From Aphelocoma coerulescens (taxonomy: Eukaryota; Chordata; Aves; Passeriformes; Corvidae), in NCBI RefSeq assembly GCF_041296385.1, contig NC_091015.1:91558004-91622003 (forward strand): 64,000 nucleotides of DNA, read 5' to 3'. The notes beneath the pieces are model-generated. The model was not told where the DNA came from. It searched no databases and saw only the letters and a list, made by a program, of their open reading frames with translations. Shown here piece after piece: positions 24,965 to 40,000 of the stretch. Numbering within the stretch: position 1 is the first letter of the stretch; each line of letters opens with the position of its first letter. The translations under genes were made by a program, and so were the position numbers.

Positions 24965-26269
24965 GGATTTGTGGAGGAACTGCAGTACCACGTATTTTGG
25001 TAGGAGAAGTCTGCTCATAGTTACTCTGATTCTTGATGTAAGCAAAATTAACATTTAATATATCCACATTTTGCTTGATAAAGGATTGGACAAATGTTCT
25101 TGGCCTATTGTGGAGATAGGTAATGCAGAGCTATTTTGGTGCTGGGGATCTAGTCCCTTTAATATGACATGGGGCATCTGAGAAATATAGATGAGACAGG
25201 GATAAGCACAGGGCCTGTTTTTCTTCTGGAGTGGCAGCTGGAAGCTAAACAGCATGCCTGGTACAAAAATGACACAGGAACCTACCTTCAGGTACCTGAA
25301 TAACCAACTCTCCTATTTTTAGGGGGAGAAAACAAGAGCAAAAAAAAAAATCAGTTCAACAAACCCAAGTACATAAACTACCAGTTATAAAATTTTTGGC
25401 TGTGAGCACTAGCACTGATCACATGCCAAATGATTTTTCTGGACCTTTAAAAATGAAGTCATTAAGGATTTAAGTGTCACCAGTACTGACACTATAGAAC
25501 ATATGTAGCCCTCCTTGCTTCACAGCAAAGCCATCCAGTCTGGCCTCTGAAACACACAACAGGTGCCTTCCTTTGGCTGGGGGTGTCCGTGGGTGTGAGG
25601 GAGTAGAGAGGGAGTGTGGGTTGCCCAAATGCCCCTAGGGAGAAGTGGGCTGCCAGCAATTCTTCTTCCATCATACCCACATCTCTCCAGCCTGTTCATC
25701 CGGTTGTCAGCCTCAGCTCCTTCCTCCCCCATTTCCTTCCATCCTCCTCACTGCAGAGGTATAGTACAGTAAGGATTCTGGTTTCAAGATCCAACAAAAA
25801 TATTTCATGGAAAGGATAGAGACTAGCTTTTCATTTGCAATTTTTTTCTGAAAGAATTCTCCATATTTCAACAGGTTAGCCTCTCCTGTCACGTGAGATG
25901 GTTGGACACCACCTGCATAAGATAACAGATTCTTTCTAATCTGCTCATGGGCTATTTACAACCAGTTGTGCACAGTGATTAACGACACTTTTTTTCCCAC
26001 ATTTCATCACCCATACTTTTTAAACTTTATTTTTTCACCTATTTTTATCTGGCCTTCTCATTCTTCCTTCTGCCTTTATCCTAGTTCAGGCTCCCTTTTT
26101 CCCCTCTTTGAAAAAAAGAGAAAGAAGAAAATGTTGTTTCATTCTTTGAATGGGTTCTATCCCTCAGAGGTCTAGGGAAGAATATTGTGAAAAGCAAAAA
26201 CTAGAGGTTGCAGACAAAGCAGGCAAGCAGGAGTCACAGGTTTCAGAAGAGAGTAGCTTTTGCTTTTTT

Positions 26270-26299
26270 TTGTTTGTTGTTTGTTTGTTTGTTTGTTTG
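26270..26299. repeat. (GTTT)n microsatellite
   Basis: About seven GTTT units, one of them shortened to GTT, preceded by a T run. Confidence 0.95.
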
Positions 26300-29200
26300 A
26301 ATGTATTTGACAAAGACTAGACAAATATATAGTGAATTAAAGGCTTCAGATTGCTAGGTTCAATGGCAAGTTTGGTATTCTCATTTATAAAGCTTTCTCA
26401 TGCAAGCTGGTAAATGAGCATCCACAGGAACACATATGTGATTTATGACAATCCCAGGTGAATGGTGGCAGAATTCATGCCAAAGATTATTTTTAAAAAA
26501 GAAAAGGAAAAGTGAACTTACTCTGTTCCCAAATGTGAAGCCTATTTTTAATTCAGACTACTTTTCAAATACTGGAGCTATCCAGGAATAACTATGGAGT
26601 TACTGCCAAACTTCAGATATATGTATATATGATACTTATTATCAATGACTATGCAACCATACATACATAGAATACAATATTTGAAGGAGATAAATGTGGT
26701 TTATCATGTTAGCTCCATTAAGCTTAAGTATATGAAAATATCTTTGACAAACTCAACTGATTTGAACACTGTGCTTTGAAATTTGAAAAACAACTGAAAA
26801 ATTAAAAAGCTGAAAAGCAAAAGACGCAATTCTTTTGCCTCTGGTTCATATTCCAAGCAGGTAAAAAAAATTATTTCCCGCCTCATCTCTTCTTTTAATC
26901 ATATGATCAGTTTCAGTGCCTGTTTCATATTAGCATTATGTAAAATTATTCTATTAGGTCCTTGTTTTCACTCTATGCATTCTATGTGTTTTGGATTTCA
27001 TGTACATTTTACTTAGAATATTAGAATACACAGTGGGTTTTCATCTTCTATATTCTACTGTATCTTTACTTAGTCATATACTTTTTTAATATCTATAAGT
27101 TAGTATGTGGTGGTAGATTTTTGTCAGTTGAATTTTCACTGACTCTCCATTAGAGGTATGATCTTACTTGTTAAAAAAAGCTATAATGAATTACATAAAA
27201 TTTCCTTTTATATTCTTCAGTTCTGCTAAGAATATTTTTTAGATTGCTGGATAATTAGCTTTTGCCCCTCCTTAGGTACAGCCCTGAGTTCTCAAGGACC
27301 CACAAGACAAATGTGCCATAGAACGTGCATCCTAAAGAAAAATTATATTAGCTCTCAGCCCCTCCTGCTTCAGAGGAGTAAATTATAAAATTTCAGTGAC
27401 ATCAACACTGCCAGGTTTTTTACTTTAAGAAGGGCAAAATAATGTTCCTTCCTTCTTAATGCTTCCAGATAGGGAAATTTAAAGACCAAAGCTCTGGCAA
27501 AGGAAATTAAAATTAAGGGGAGAAAGAGACCTGAGTACAGCATCAGGGTTGACTGACTGGGTAGATTAATGAGTGCATACTGAGTTTAACTAATGTTATT
27601 TTCAGTAGCTAAAATCAGGGTTCCTTGACCACTACAAAAACAGGATTTTGTAAGTATTTGAGACTGAGTCATAATAAATGTAGAGGTAAACAGACTCAAC
27701 TAAGTGAAAAAAATGAAAATCAAAATAAGGAAAGAAAAATGTAATTTTTAATGTTTTGTTTAAACCTTATTTTTAGCTGGAGCTCTCAATATATACAGGA
27801 CAGTCTATTTCATGCTCTTATACATCACAGTACAATGCACCTCAATGTCCTAAATGCATGCAAAATGTCCTAAATAAATAACGCTGGCATATAAAAATAG
27901 TTCTTTGTCAGCCAAGAAATGAAGCAGATCTGTGATCTGCATAACACAAACCTATGTCTGTACCATCTTTATGGAAAGACATAAATGAAAATGGGGTCAA
28001 AGGGATATTTTATTTAAATGGTTGATTGCTTTGAGTTTAAGGCTTGTACAAAACAAGTATTTTTTGATGAGACATGGTAAAAATCTCCCAAACGTTAGGT
28101 TTACTATAGAGGACTGAGTCTTGGGATAGTTAAGAATGTTTATAAAAATAGAAGACAGACAGTAAAAATGCTAGGATATTAAGTAATTTTAATTTCCTTA
28201 ACCTACTCCTAGAAAATTAATGCAAGGCTATCAGCAGATATCACATTCCTTGGTATGATAAAAAAACCCCAAAACATATTTCTTTATTGAGTGGTGAAGA
28301 CGTAGCAACAAAATATGATACTAGTTTTATTTTTAATGAGACAAACCTTACCAAAGTAATAGGAAATTTTAGTTTATAAGTTGTTTCATTAATTCAGTTA
28401 AAATTTCAGAAAAACAAGCTTTGAGAAATACTGTAAATTTTCTAGCAAGTTTGCCTAGAATGATGAGTTCAAGAACTTGAAACTAAAGAGGATGCAGAAA
28501 CCTGTTGTGTCCAATATATTAGCTTGGTGCTTGAAGTTCAGGGGGAAAAAAATCCATTACAAACCAGAAACTTGAGCGGGTTACAGACTTCCTGGGATGA
28601 CTAAGCACTTCCTACAGAGATTAAGAGTAAAAATAGAGCATGCAAATATGGAAATAGGAATGTAGCACTTTTCTACATCTTGGCAATTTAGAGATTTAGA
28701 AAAGACCAACAGCCTACTGTGGACCTAGATCTTGCAAAGAAAATGAAAATATGACACTAATACTGTCCTTAGCCATAAAGCAAGAAGTAAACAGAAACTG
28801 TAAAACCAGTGTACTGCAGACTAAAGACACAAGACTAAAGCCAAAAATAATGAAGTACGCCCAAATATTAAAAGATGATACTAGAGTCAAGTAAGAAAAA
28901 AAAGGGTAGAATCATGGAAAAACAATATCTATCATGGAAAAAATATCTTGGTTTCTCAGGATAACAAAAGGAAGGGCTGAAAGATCAACATGTGAAACCA
29001 CAGCTATAAATATCTAAACATTACAGAATGGGGAAAGAATTTTGAATGCCACCACCATGTTTTTGTGAAAGTATGAGTTTATTCTAGACATTGTTGCTCA
29101 CATTTTTCAGTGACTTGGTTATTTTTCTCTATTGATGTACTTTGTGCTAGAGAAGTAATCCACATATTACAATAAAGGCAGTTCATATTCATATGATATA

Positions 29201-29678
29201 AAACTGCAATACTGAAAACCTGGAGTCTATCTTTTCTTACAAGATATTGAGAAGCCAACTAAAAGGAATATTCCAATGATTTCTGATGATTCTCCACTGG
29301 TCTCAATGAAATATTTATAAGAGCATCAGTTCTTTTCTGTTAGAAAATAAAGGTATGCAATGTTACAAGCATGCCTCGTGAAGTACAACAAATCTGTGCC
29401 CTGTCTAAAGCTTTGGTGCTTACCTAGATGCTGAGATTTTAAGTAGAATTGCAAAGAAGCACCTCTGTAGTCCGTTCCACTCTAGTACCATAGCAGCTAT
29501 GCAATGAAATAATTTATTTCAGAAAGTTTCACAGAAAAAAGTAATCCACAGAAACCTACAAAGAATCTAATAATCTTGAGATCTCTAATCAATAGCCATA
29601 ACTATAATGACTACAGGAAAAAAATGGAAGAATTTCAAACTGAACAAAAAAGGAAAACACAGCATTGTGCAAAAGGCT

Positions 29679-29698
29679 AAATAAATAAATAAATAAAA
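29679..29698. repeat. (AAAT)n microsatellite
   Basis: Four to five AAAT units. Confidence 0.93.
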
Positions 29699-30169
29699 GG
29701 GATGCTCTCTGTGATTTGACCTGCAAGTCTTTCTGCTTTCCAGTATGGTCACCGCTCCAACCCTGAGCATGTGAGCAGGGCTCAATAGCACAGCACCTGA
29801 TAAATCAATGCTACTGAGAGCAGAAGTGAACACTAATCTCCAGTCTACCACCGTGTTCAATTAAGAAAATACTTTAGGTAAAAAAAAAACCAAACCCAAA
29901 ACCAAGCAACAAAACACAAACACAAAAGCACCCCATGTTATTCATATTATTCATGTATTATACATATATTCATTATTCAACTATCCATATATAGCATATA
30001 CAATGAACAATCACTCTCAAATCTCTTTGAAAATATCAATACATCAGATAGAGATTCTGTTTCAATTTTCAAATATTCTGTCATCTTTTCCATGAACTTG
30101 TCATGTTCTGGTGATTCTTCGCTATTATGCTGTTGTGGAAGATTTTTTTGAGCATAAATCTTTAAAAAA

Positions 30170-30288
30170 GGAAAAGAAGGAGAAGGAGAAGGAGAAGGAG
30201 AAGGAGAAGGAGAAGGAGAAGGAGAAGGAGAAGGAGAAGAAGAAGAAGAAGAAGAAGAAGAAGAAGAAGAAGAAGAAGAAGAAGAAGA
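30170..30288. repeat. (GGAGAA)n then (GAA)n purine tract
   Basis: About 119 bases contain no pyrimidine on the plus strand. The tract consists of about ten GGAGAA hexamers (30178-30237) running into about seventeen GAA trimers (to 30288). The open frame 30111-30311, with its K-E-K-E and poly-lysine protein, is only the translation of this tract. Long purine mirror-like repeats of this kind can form triplex (H-) DNA and are often length-polymorphic. Confidence 0.97.
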
Positions 30289-33200
30289 CGACCATGACGT
30301 TGTTGTTTTAAAGTTTGTTTTGTATTTCTGTGGCTATTTTCCCCTCCTGAAATTTACTTTTTTATTTTAATAAATAGTCAACAACTGCCTCAGACTCTGT
30401 TTCACTAAGCTAAACAAGTCAAATACTTTTAATTCCACTTCTTTAGATGGATAGTCTTCTCCTCTGATTAATCTAGTAAACCACAGGCTGTTTTCAGATA
30501 AAAATTTTGTTACTTGAAAAACACTAAGGAAGAGGAACCAGGAGTAACTAAAAAAACTCAGAGAAAAATAGCCTTACTATCGCTTTTTCAGGGAAATTCA
30601 CATTCAAAAAAAGACATAGTGAAAATAAAAGTTCATTGTTATTTTCCCAAGCCATCATTAGTTGGCTGCAGATACTTTCATCTACTAAAAGCAGTGGCTA
30701 AAGGCCTGTTTATTTTAACAGAAACAGGATTTCAAAGACCTTTTGAAAAAATCTTGCTGGATAGTTAAGGCAATTTACAAGCCTAGACAGGAAAAAAAAA
30801 AAAAAGAAAAACAGAAAACAACAGAGCTTTGATCCCTTGGTTGCACCTACCAAATATCACACTCTAGGATATCATGAAATACAAACAGATACTGAAATTA
30901 CTGGAGTTAACTGGAATTAACACAGGAAATTCAGAGCAGCATGTTCCCTGAGATAATTTGCCCTTCATTGTGCAGTACTGACACTCAGTAGCTGAGAGAT
31001 TTAGATGCCACCACTCTGTTGAAGTGTGCTTTTCCTTTTCTTTCTGAAGTTCTCTACACCATCCTCATGAAACTGCATATGATACCTTAGTCATTACAGG
31101 GAATCTTGATTCTCAACTACTGTTTGCCTTGGAAGATCTCCCTTTATGAAACATCCGCTAAACCAGATGCCTTCCAGTTTAGACTGAGAGATCAGAAATG
31201 AAGTAATAGCTTGAAAATCACAGTATCCTCATGAAACCTGGCAGTGCCGACAGCAACAGGAGACTGGAAACAGGGTGAGAACTCAGCTAACCATCTGATA
31301 TGCAAGCAGATAGTCTGCTATATGCTGCATGCAGCAGGTACAAGGGTGAAAATGCATTCATGTTAGCAGAAAGGGTACAGTAGATGTGCTGAAAGGAGCC
31401 CAAAGTTTTCTAAGCAGTACAAGTATCCATGTCGTGTGATATCATGGATCAGCTGCAGATAGACTAGAGCACATTTTTGTAGATATCAGCGTTTTTCTTT
31501 TTTTTTTTTTTAGCAATGCACATTGCTACCCAATGAAAAACATGTGCCAAAAAGATAAAAAAGAATAAGAATGATTCAACAATACAAAACTCCAACTTTT
31601 AAAGCCACTGTTTTTTCAGAATAGTGCACTTTTCTAGACTGCTTTGGGTGTTGAATGTGTCTAATATTTATCACACATGCAAGAGAAACAAAAAAGATTG
31701 TCTCAGGTTGCCTGAAACTTAGGATAGATTCTTTAGTATTTAAGAGTATAGCAAGTCTACTCTGATTCCATGACTCTCAGTGAAATCCTAAATCAATGAA
31801 CAGTTCACTACCTTTGAGTTTTAATTTCTGAGAAATTTGTGTAGACCTAGCATGAATTAGACTCTCCTCCTGCAACAAACGTAGACAAGCAGACTGTAAA
31901 TATTAAAATTAAACTACTGTGACGTAACCTTATGCACAAGCATTTAACTCAGTAATTACACATACACTGAAAATAGAGCCCATGATCTCTAGATTCAAAC
32001 TCAGACAATTGGAGCTTCAGTATGAGAGCTAAAAGTGGATTTGTTTGCTGTATGAGAGCTTTATCATGTACCTTAATTAATGCATTGCAGAACACAAGTG
32101 TAATGATCATCATATACTTAAAAAGAAATTTCTTGTATATCTCTATTTTGGGTATTAGGGTTAATGACAGAAATAATGAATTATCTTGTGATTCTCTGAA
32201 ATAAAAGATGAAGTCTCATGAATAGAATACTGTTGAGAATCACTTTCTATAGTTTCCTCAGTGATATGATGACTTATAAAACATGGACTGGTCTCTAAAG
32301 GTAGCAATAAATCAAAAGTGCAGTGTTAGAAGTGTGATTTATTTTCTCCTAAATTTACATTCATCCTGCTCTTTTCAATTCTAAAATATAAGCTAGTTTC
32401 AACCAAAATCTGCCCTGGGGACCTGAAGAACTGCAAAAATATTGTATGCTTCACCATTCTGTGCTTATGAATGATTGTCTACACCTGAAATCCCAAAATT
32501 CACGGAAGTAAAGATCAGTAAAAACCCATCTGAATGCACACATCTTCTTGACTACCTAACCTTGAAATTTATGGAACCAAGGGAGTGTACTAACTTCTCG
32601 ATGTAAGTGTGATGAACAATATGAACCCCTGTCCTGAATAATAAGAATCTTATTTTGGACAAGGTCCATTTAAACTATTTTTCCTCATGAGTGACCTGTC
32701 AGTATAAAACAATCGTTACATACATAATTTTACTGCAGTTGGCATTTTCAAATACTCCCGAGTTTGTAATATCAAAGTTGAAACACTTTCCAGAGCATTA
32801 TCATTCGGAATATCTTGTTGTCTACTCTCAATTTACATCAAAACTCAAATTCCAATTATTCTTCCCTTTGATTTTTACTTCAAATTTTGATTTCTACTTT
32901 GTTATATGTTATTTCCCACTGTATGCTGTACTTAATATAAATGGTGAATTTTGAATTGGACTACAACTTAATATTTTGGTTCTTAATATCATGCTGTTTT
33001 CAGACAATAGGCACTTGGTAAGTGAACAAAGTTGAGAGGGTTCATAATCTGTATGAACCTGGACCAAATACAGTGTGATTGTCCAGGGAAAAGAGGGGAC
33101 ATCAAAGATGGTATACTGACAGCTGATCATGACTAGACGGAATATCTAGCTGTGCTTTGCAGCAGGCAAAAACATTTTGAAGAACCCATAAAAATCCCAG

Positions 33201-33984
33201 CAAAATAGTAAAATTTCAGATTACATATATATGTGAACACATTTTCTTTCTTTTTTTCAATAGAAAGTACAAATTCATTTAAAGTTGCTAACAAAAAAAA
33301 AAAATTTGAATTCCTAAGTAGTTTCCCTAAGAGTAAGTCCCACACAAAGTGAAACCTATATTGCAATATGAATATTTTAAGGACTATAGAAATTCAGAGT
33401 ACCACTTGGGGGTGAAAAATAGACAAAACTTAATTTCTTGCTGAACAGTAGATGCCTTGCTTTGGTGCAGAGCTGGAATCAGTCATGGTTCTTGACAATT
33501 TGCCAGGCTACATTATGTGAAGCAGAATTAAAGAAAACCTAGTTATTTATGATTTAATTATTTCAGGTTGATAAAATGTAGTGCTGATTTAGCAAACCAC
33601 ATTTGAAGTGCTTTGCAAACATTTTCTAATTTGTTTATAAATATGTCTCTCTGTTTAGGGTTTTTATTTATGCCACTCTTTGTTTTGGATAAATGTGTTA
33701 AATTAAAATTAGCCACCCTAATAAGAGATACAGTAGAAAATGAGATGCAGTAAAATGTAAGAGGATTCAATGTAGCACAGAGAACATTCTAATATTAACA
33801 ACTATTATGTCAAAACTCAGGTTTTGAAGGCTGCAGCACTGCAGGGCAGACTACATCATTAAGGCACATCTGTGGAGGTGGCAGAGTGAGGCTACTGAAA
33901 GCACTGAAAAATAGCTTTTTCCCTAAAAGAGGTGTAATACATATCTTAACCAGCCACAGAAGTCAGGTAGGGATGCAGTCATCA

Positions 33985-34012
33985 ACACACACACACACAC
34001 ACACACGCGCGC
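33985..34012. repeat. (AC)n(GC)n microsatellite
   Basis: Eleven AC units followed by three GC units: alternating purine-pyrimidine DNA able to take the Z form. Confidence 0.96.
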
Positions 34013-37000
34013 ATGAAGCTAGGGCCTGAGTAATGCAAAAGCTGCTGCACTTTATAGTTGCTACAAATGCTTCTGCCTAATTAGAGCAGAGCATTTTTGC
34101 ATGCATCTCTACACTAAATACCAGGAGGTTTCTAATCTGTCATCTTGAAAGACTTGAAAGTTTTCATGAAGTTGGTCATTCCATGAATTCATGTGCCAGA
34201 GCAACTACCGATATGAGATTCAATGTATCCCATGTTAAAAACACAGTGTAAGTCTCAGCTGACTTGAATTCTTTCAGATCTAAAAATATACCTACCCATG
34301 AGACCTTTTTTGTTTTACTAAACAGTGTGTGGTATTTCTTACTAAGTACATTAAATTAATAATATTTTAATTATGAGGAAAAAATGATATAAAAAAATAT
34401 TCAAAGAACAGTACAGTCCATTTGTTTTTCAGAAGTTTACTTTTCATTTCTACTAATTTTAAATTATTTTTGCCTTATTTTTATTTAAAGTTTGTTTCAC
34501 TAACCAGGAAGATAAAGAAAATGCAAGATTTCTGTAATAAAGTCCCCATGAAGGCTGTAAATTAATTACAAATTAAAAACAGGGGGGGAAAGGAATATAT
34601 TTGTACTCATTTTTAAGCAGTTTTCTTTTTCATAATGCAGTTCAGATTTTAATTTACCCTGTAAGTGTCTGCAGCCAGGGTAGGCAGATTTTGACACCCA
34701 GGTGACCAGACAGCCTTGGAGAAAGCAAAGCTTGCTGGAACTTTCTTTCTGTTTGTTTTTAACTTGAAAGTTCTCAAAAAATATATATACCTAATCCTGG
34801 CTGGCTGAAAATTTACAGTTATGACTCAGGTCTTGATCTGAGCAAACAAGAACTCAGAAAGGAAGAAATAGATTATAAGGCTTCTGCTTAAAAAGTAGCC
34901 AGTGCTTCCCAATGCGTTTAGATGCCTAGGATACTGCTCAGACCCTGGGTGAAATCAGTGCTGTCTGAAAGCACTTTTGCAGTGAGTATTTTGGTGATTT
35001 GGATCACCTTTACACAATCCTCCACCTCTGGCTGAATGACATATGTAGTGTATGCATATGTGTATAGGTATTTGCGGGTGTACTGTCCATATATATGAGG
35101 ACGTATATAAATACTGTGTGCATATATGTGCTCCCCACTGAGCCATGGATACTGCTCCAGGAGCCTACTTGCCTAGCACACAGTCACTGACCTTTTAGTG
35201 TTGGAGCTTTTACAGAGCTGAGTCTTTACACCTCCTTCTAATGACCTGTGAGGGCCAAGGCAGAAGCCCAGCCACCAGATGCTGAGGCTCAAATGCATGG
35301 TAGTCAAAAGAAAAAAAAAGAAAGACAGACTGCATCTAAAATGCTTCTCTCCACCATGTATATATGCTACAATAAGAAGTGCATTATGTCAAGCTTGGCT
35401 TCTGAACTTATTTTCAGTATTTGATAGCAAGCAATATCACTGGGATTTGTTGGAATGACTGAAAGTGCCTTCTGGGGAATGGAAGACATTAAGCACAGCT
35501 ATAGCACACTTCATTTCATTTTCTGAGAAGGAATGCATCTTTCTCATGCTTACCACTGACACAACAGTCAGTCTTTATTGCTACTTAGGAAAAAGGCTTC
35601 ATAAGGATCTCATTGCCACTTGGACACTTCTTTCTGTGACTGTCAGAATGCTCATGATAAACATGTGACTCCTGAGAGCAAGGTACAGCAAAAGAATTTT
35701 CCTAGATGCGTATATTAATCAGTATATCTCCATCTAGGTATGTAGTAGTCAGTTTAATACACATATATTGCTGGATATGTTTTGCTATTTATTTCTTTTC
35801 ATTAATTGATGACCTATGAGAATTCAACTTCTTCTATACTTTCTCAATTAATTAATAAATATAGCACACCAATTACTTGTTTGTACAATAAAAAGCAGGT
35901 CATAAAAACATCACAAGGAAAATATCATGAATCTTCAACTATGCCAACCAGCTGGGTTGAATTGTGTCATAAAACAACCAATTCTATCTTACAACTGTTG
36001 CATTTTCTCACTCCACTTCTTACTGGAAAGATGGTTCAAAGTCTCATTTTTCTAAAGAACGTAGTGTTAGTTCTAATCTAAACTTACTTGTGCACGGCAT
36101 ACAGCTTTTTTCTTTTTCCTGTTTCACTATTTTCTTCTGGCTTAAAAAGCTCCTTCACAGTTTTTGGTCTAGAAAGTAGAGAGGGAAGTGAAGGTCTCTC
36201 ACAGAGGGATCGTGTGTGTCATTCAGTCTTTGTTTAGTGAGATTATTAAACCAAATTCTGTTAGTCACTATTTGCAGGAAGTTTTGCCCTTTCTCTGAGT
36301 GATGTCTGTACTCCTTTTAATACAAATTTCATTTTCCTGGATGGGGATGATCACACTGTATGTAGGACTCTTCACGATAATTTTCTTCTAGGACTTTGCA
36401 TTAATATTTCTTAGTCTCCTGCCAATTCTTCTGATATGTTTAATTATATTTCCTTTCTCTGGACCACATCACACTGATAACTTATAACTTATCTTGATGA
36501 ACTCAAACTTTTCTCTTCCACTGTCATTTCCTTTTCAGGAACCTTCTATTTATAGAAGAAAATTCTTTTATAAATCCATAGTAGTAAGGCCTTCTTGTTT
36601 TTGCATTTTATACCAATTCCTATTTGCCTCTCTAGTCTTAATTGCTTTTTCTTTGGCAATATATTCCAAGTCTTGCACACTGTAGAGGTCAAAGTCATCT
36701 ATTTTCAGCTGCCTAGACAAGTTCTTCCTTTTGAAAAGTTGCTGCTTCAAGAACTACTTTTGATACCTTAAAAAATCGAGTTTTTAGTAAAAATCATTTC
36801 TACTAGACTCACTTGCACACTTTCCTATGTTTCTGTACTTGGAAATCTAAAAGTTGGAGGTAAGCTATCCTACCAGGTAGGCGACTCCATACACTGAGGA
36901 GGTACCCATGAGGAGGATCTGAGCTCCTTAATTTCTCCTGGTGTTTCCTATATCTCAGTTTCCACTTCCATACCATCCTTCTCATAGCCATCTTACTTCT

Positions 37001-40000
37001 GTTACATATTCAACAATGATGTCCCATTTTCTGCTGATTTAACTTTGCCACTCCTGTAGTTATTTCGATCCCTTCATTACTGATCAGGATGAGCTCAACT
37101 TCACTTAAAAATCTTCTTTCTTAACTTTCTGATCTTCCTGATAAGATTCTTTGATGAACAATACTTCCAGTTTCCAGTTTTTTATTAGCATCCTGTTTCA
37201 GCTGCCTAGGTATTCAACTAAGTCTAGAGCCCTCCCTTACAAAATTTCCCTTGTTCTTGGCAACAAACTCCAAGTACTGTAAATGTTTCCTTCACATCCT
37301 TCCAGAGCCTTGGGCACATGAATCCTCTCAGCCTGACCTCTGAATTCCTTTGTAAAACTCAAATCCATTATTTTGAACTAGAAAGCATTATTTAGTAGCC
37401 TGGGTTTTTATACTTCCTTTTGATTTAAGCTGAACAAGTCCAAGATACTGGTTTCTGTACTTAGCACTTATCAGCCTTCCAGAATAGCTTCATTTCTTGA
37501 CATTGTATTACTCCTGAATGACAAAGTCTTTTAGCTTTTGCAAACAGAAATGACATTGTTATTCTTTGCAATAATTTTTTGTGTTATCCATATCTAGGAA
37601 ATTAAAAATCTGGTAAGCACAGAACTAGAAATACTTGTAGTATTTATAATATAAAGAACCACAGACTTAAATTCTTGGAATTTTTTATATTGTTGGAATA
37701 TTTTTATGTTGTTGCAGTTGTACTAATTTTTTGTAATCCTTTCCCAAAATTGAATAATATATTATTTCAGTGCCTCTGCTCCTTTTAACATGTAGCTCAG
37801 TTATGGTTGGGCCATTACAGTGGGAATATTTGACCCCAACAATAGCAATTTGTGTATTTTTCTTTGTTTCCATAACAATCTCTTTTTTTCACCTTACATC
37901 CACCTTTCATATTCTGGATGGCAGGCGATTCACTTTCCCATTCTCTACTTCTGCTTTGGATTTAGCACTGTAAGTTCTTTAACAGCAGTCCCCACTAGCA
38001 AAAACTCAAACAGACTTGTGATATTTGTAGAAGGCCCTTGTATTTCCCAAGTATCTCACTTTCAGTTTTCTCACAGTCTCTTGGGCATCATTCCCCTTTT
38101 GGGGCCATTACTGCCCCTATCCACTCCCATTTTCTTCTTCATCTGCTCTGATGGAAAAAGTCTTCCTTCTCCTTGTCCTTGTCACCCTGTCTCTTACCTG
38201 GTTCCCTTTTTATTTCTCCAGCACAGCTAAGCTTGCTCCTCAGGGAACAAAAAGACTTGTTTATCTTGGGAATTAGCCAAGCCAGACAGGGAGGAAACGT
38301 GAGCTATTGGTTTGAACCTGCATTCAGTAGAGAAGAGAGGGAAGTATGGGAAGTTACTGCTGGAATGGGATGAAGACTACTTGTGGCAGAATCCCAAAAA
38401 GCAGCTGCTCTTTACTTCTGCTTAGCTCCTGTCAGTCAGTTCTCATTAGTTGTCTTATTTAATTAACATTTATGCAATTACAGGCCTAAGAGTGCAGGCT
38501 TTAGCCAGGCAAGCCTCCTGCTGAGTTTTCAAAGTGACTTTTCTACAAGTTATTCCTTTCTAGAGTTCAAGATCAAGTACAAGAGAAGCAATAGCTGAGT
38601 TTCCTCTCTTTTGTATTTGGACTGATTCCCACACCATCTGCAATAAGCATTCCTAAGCAACTTGTTAATTCTCTAGGGTTCCTTACAGAAGCAACACGGT
38701 GACTACATTGCTGGATCGGTTCCGTTTCAAAAAGAGATGAGGGCATTACCTTGCTAAGCCTCAGCAAAATTCCAGTGTCAGGCACTACTCCAGAGTTTCA
38801 CCCAAGTCTTATTTCTAACTCAGGAGTTTAGTCATCAGCAAACACAGCTTGCGTTCATGAGATATAATATTAAGTTTTATATTTATGCAATATCACAGAG
38901 ATAACCATCAATATTTACTTTATATTAGAAGCTTCTTTTGGTCCAGGTTTGACCCTTATTCACTCTATGTAGTCTCCTGCATAATGGAGCAATTTCATGA
39001 AAAACTTCCCAGAGCCTGGATCTTTGAGCGACGGTAGAAATGACAAGGGAAATACTAAGATTACTTAGAAATGTCAAGCCCAGTGATGTAGCAGCAAGTA
39101 CTTTCATTTTTTCAATTTTGTTAACTGTAGTTTTGAATCAGCTTTACACTGAGAAAACAATGGATCTATTTCTGCCTACTGTAATAACTGCAGTTCATGA
39201 GGTCTATTCTGGCTGTGAGCTGAAGGGCTGCAAAGTCAGTGAAAGTTTATAAAATGTTTTGATAGCTGTTAATATCGTAAACTGAGGGGTAAAAGTTCTG
39301 AAAGAGAGAGAAAACAGAGAAAAAAATTATCCAAGAACAAGTCATATCTGTCTGTGGATATGACAAAAGGACTGCACTGAAACCATTTTTATCCAGAAAA
39401 AAAGCAGCATAGAAATGAATGAACCCAAACTGGTGTGTTGGAAACACAGTTTGTTCAACATCTGCCCTTAATCACTGCCTTTTTAATGGTCTTTAAAGAG
39501 CCAGTTTGAAAGGAACAGGTGGACACAAAATCCAACCATGACGAAGGGAAATAACTGTTTTTTTCACTCCAGAGACTTCAGCCTTTGATTTTGATCCCTG
39601 AACTCATCTCCCTAAGGGTGTTTCCAGATTAGCTCATTATAAAGTTAGCAAAATCCCCTTTCTGATTAATGTGAAGCCTTCCTTCTCTGTTATCTTCCCA
39701 GGATTCAGGGGAATGACTTTGGTGATTGAAGTTGCAGTGATTGAGCTTCAGACTTAGATACTAAAAATCACTAAGAAAAGGAGAAAAAAATAAAAAAAGA
39801 AAAGAAAATAATGGTTCTCTTTGGTTACCAGATATCACCTTCCCCATTTTGTGTTTGTTTTCTTTAAAAGTATAATAGGAAAGAACTGAAAATCAGAAAT
39901 AACCTTGTTTTCCCTATGAAATATGTCCCTATAACCACAAATTAGACCTTAACTGCTAGATTCTTGCATTAAAAAAAGGTTTTTAGGGATCTTTGGCCAT

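Larger units (their letters stand above)
23412..30169. other. Gene-poor AT-rich DNA
   Basis: No gene was found. Microsatellites are listed separately. Open frames are 60-91 codons. I examined 24655-24876 (73 codons plus), 25520-25819 (both strands) and 29585-29860 (91 codons minus) and found no recognisable product or convincing exon borders. Confidence 0.6.

Noticed and set aside
30111..30311. Lysine/glutamate-rich 66-codon frame
   Set aside because: It is the translation of a purine microsatellite.
37820..38230. 136-codon frame, hydrophobic
   Set aside because: The T/C-rich DNA yields phenylalanine, leucine and serine in bulk. There is no recognisable membrane-protein family and no splice or start support.
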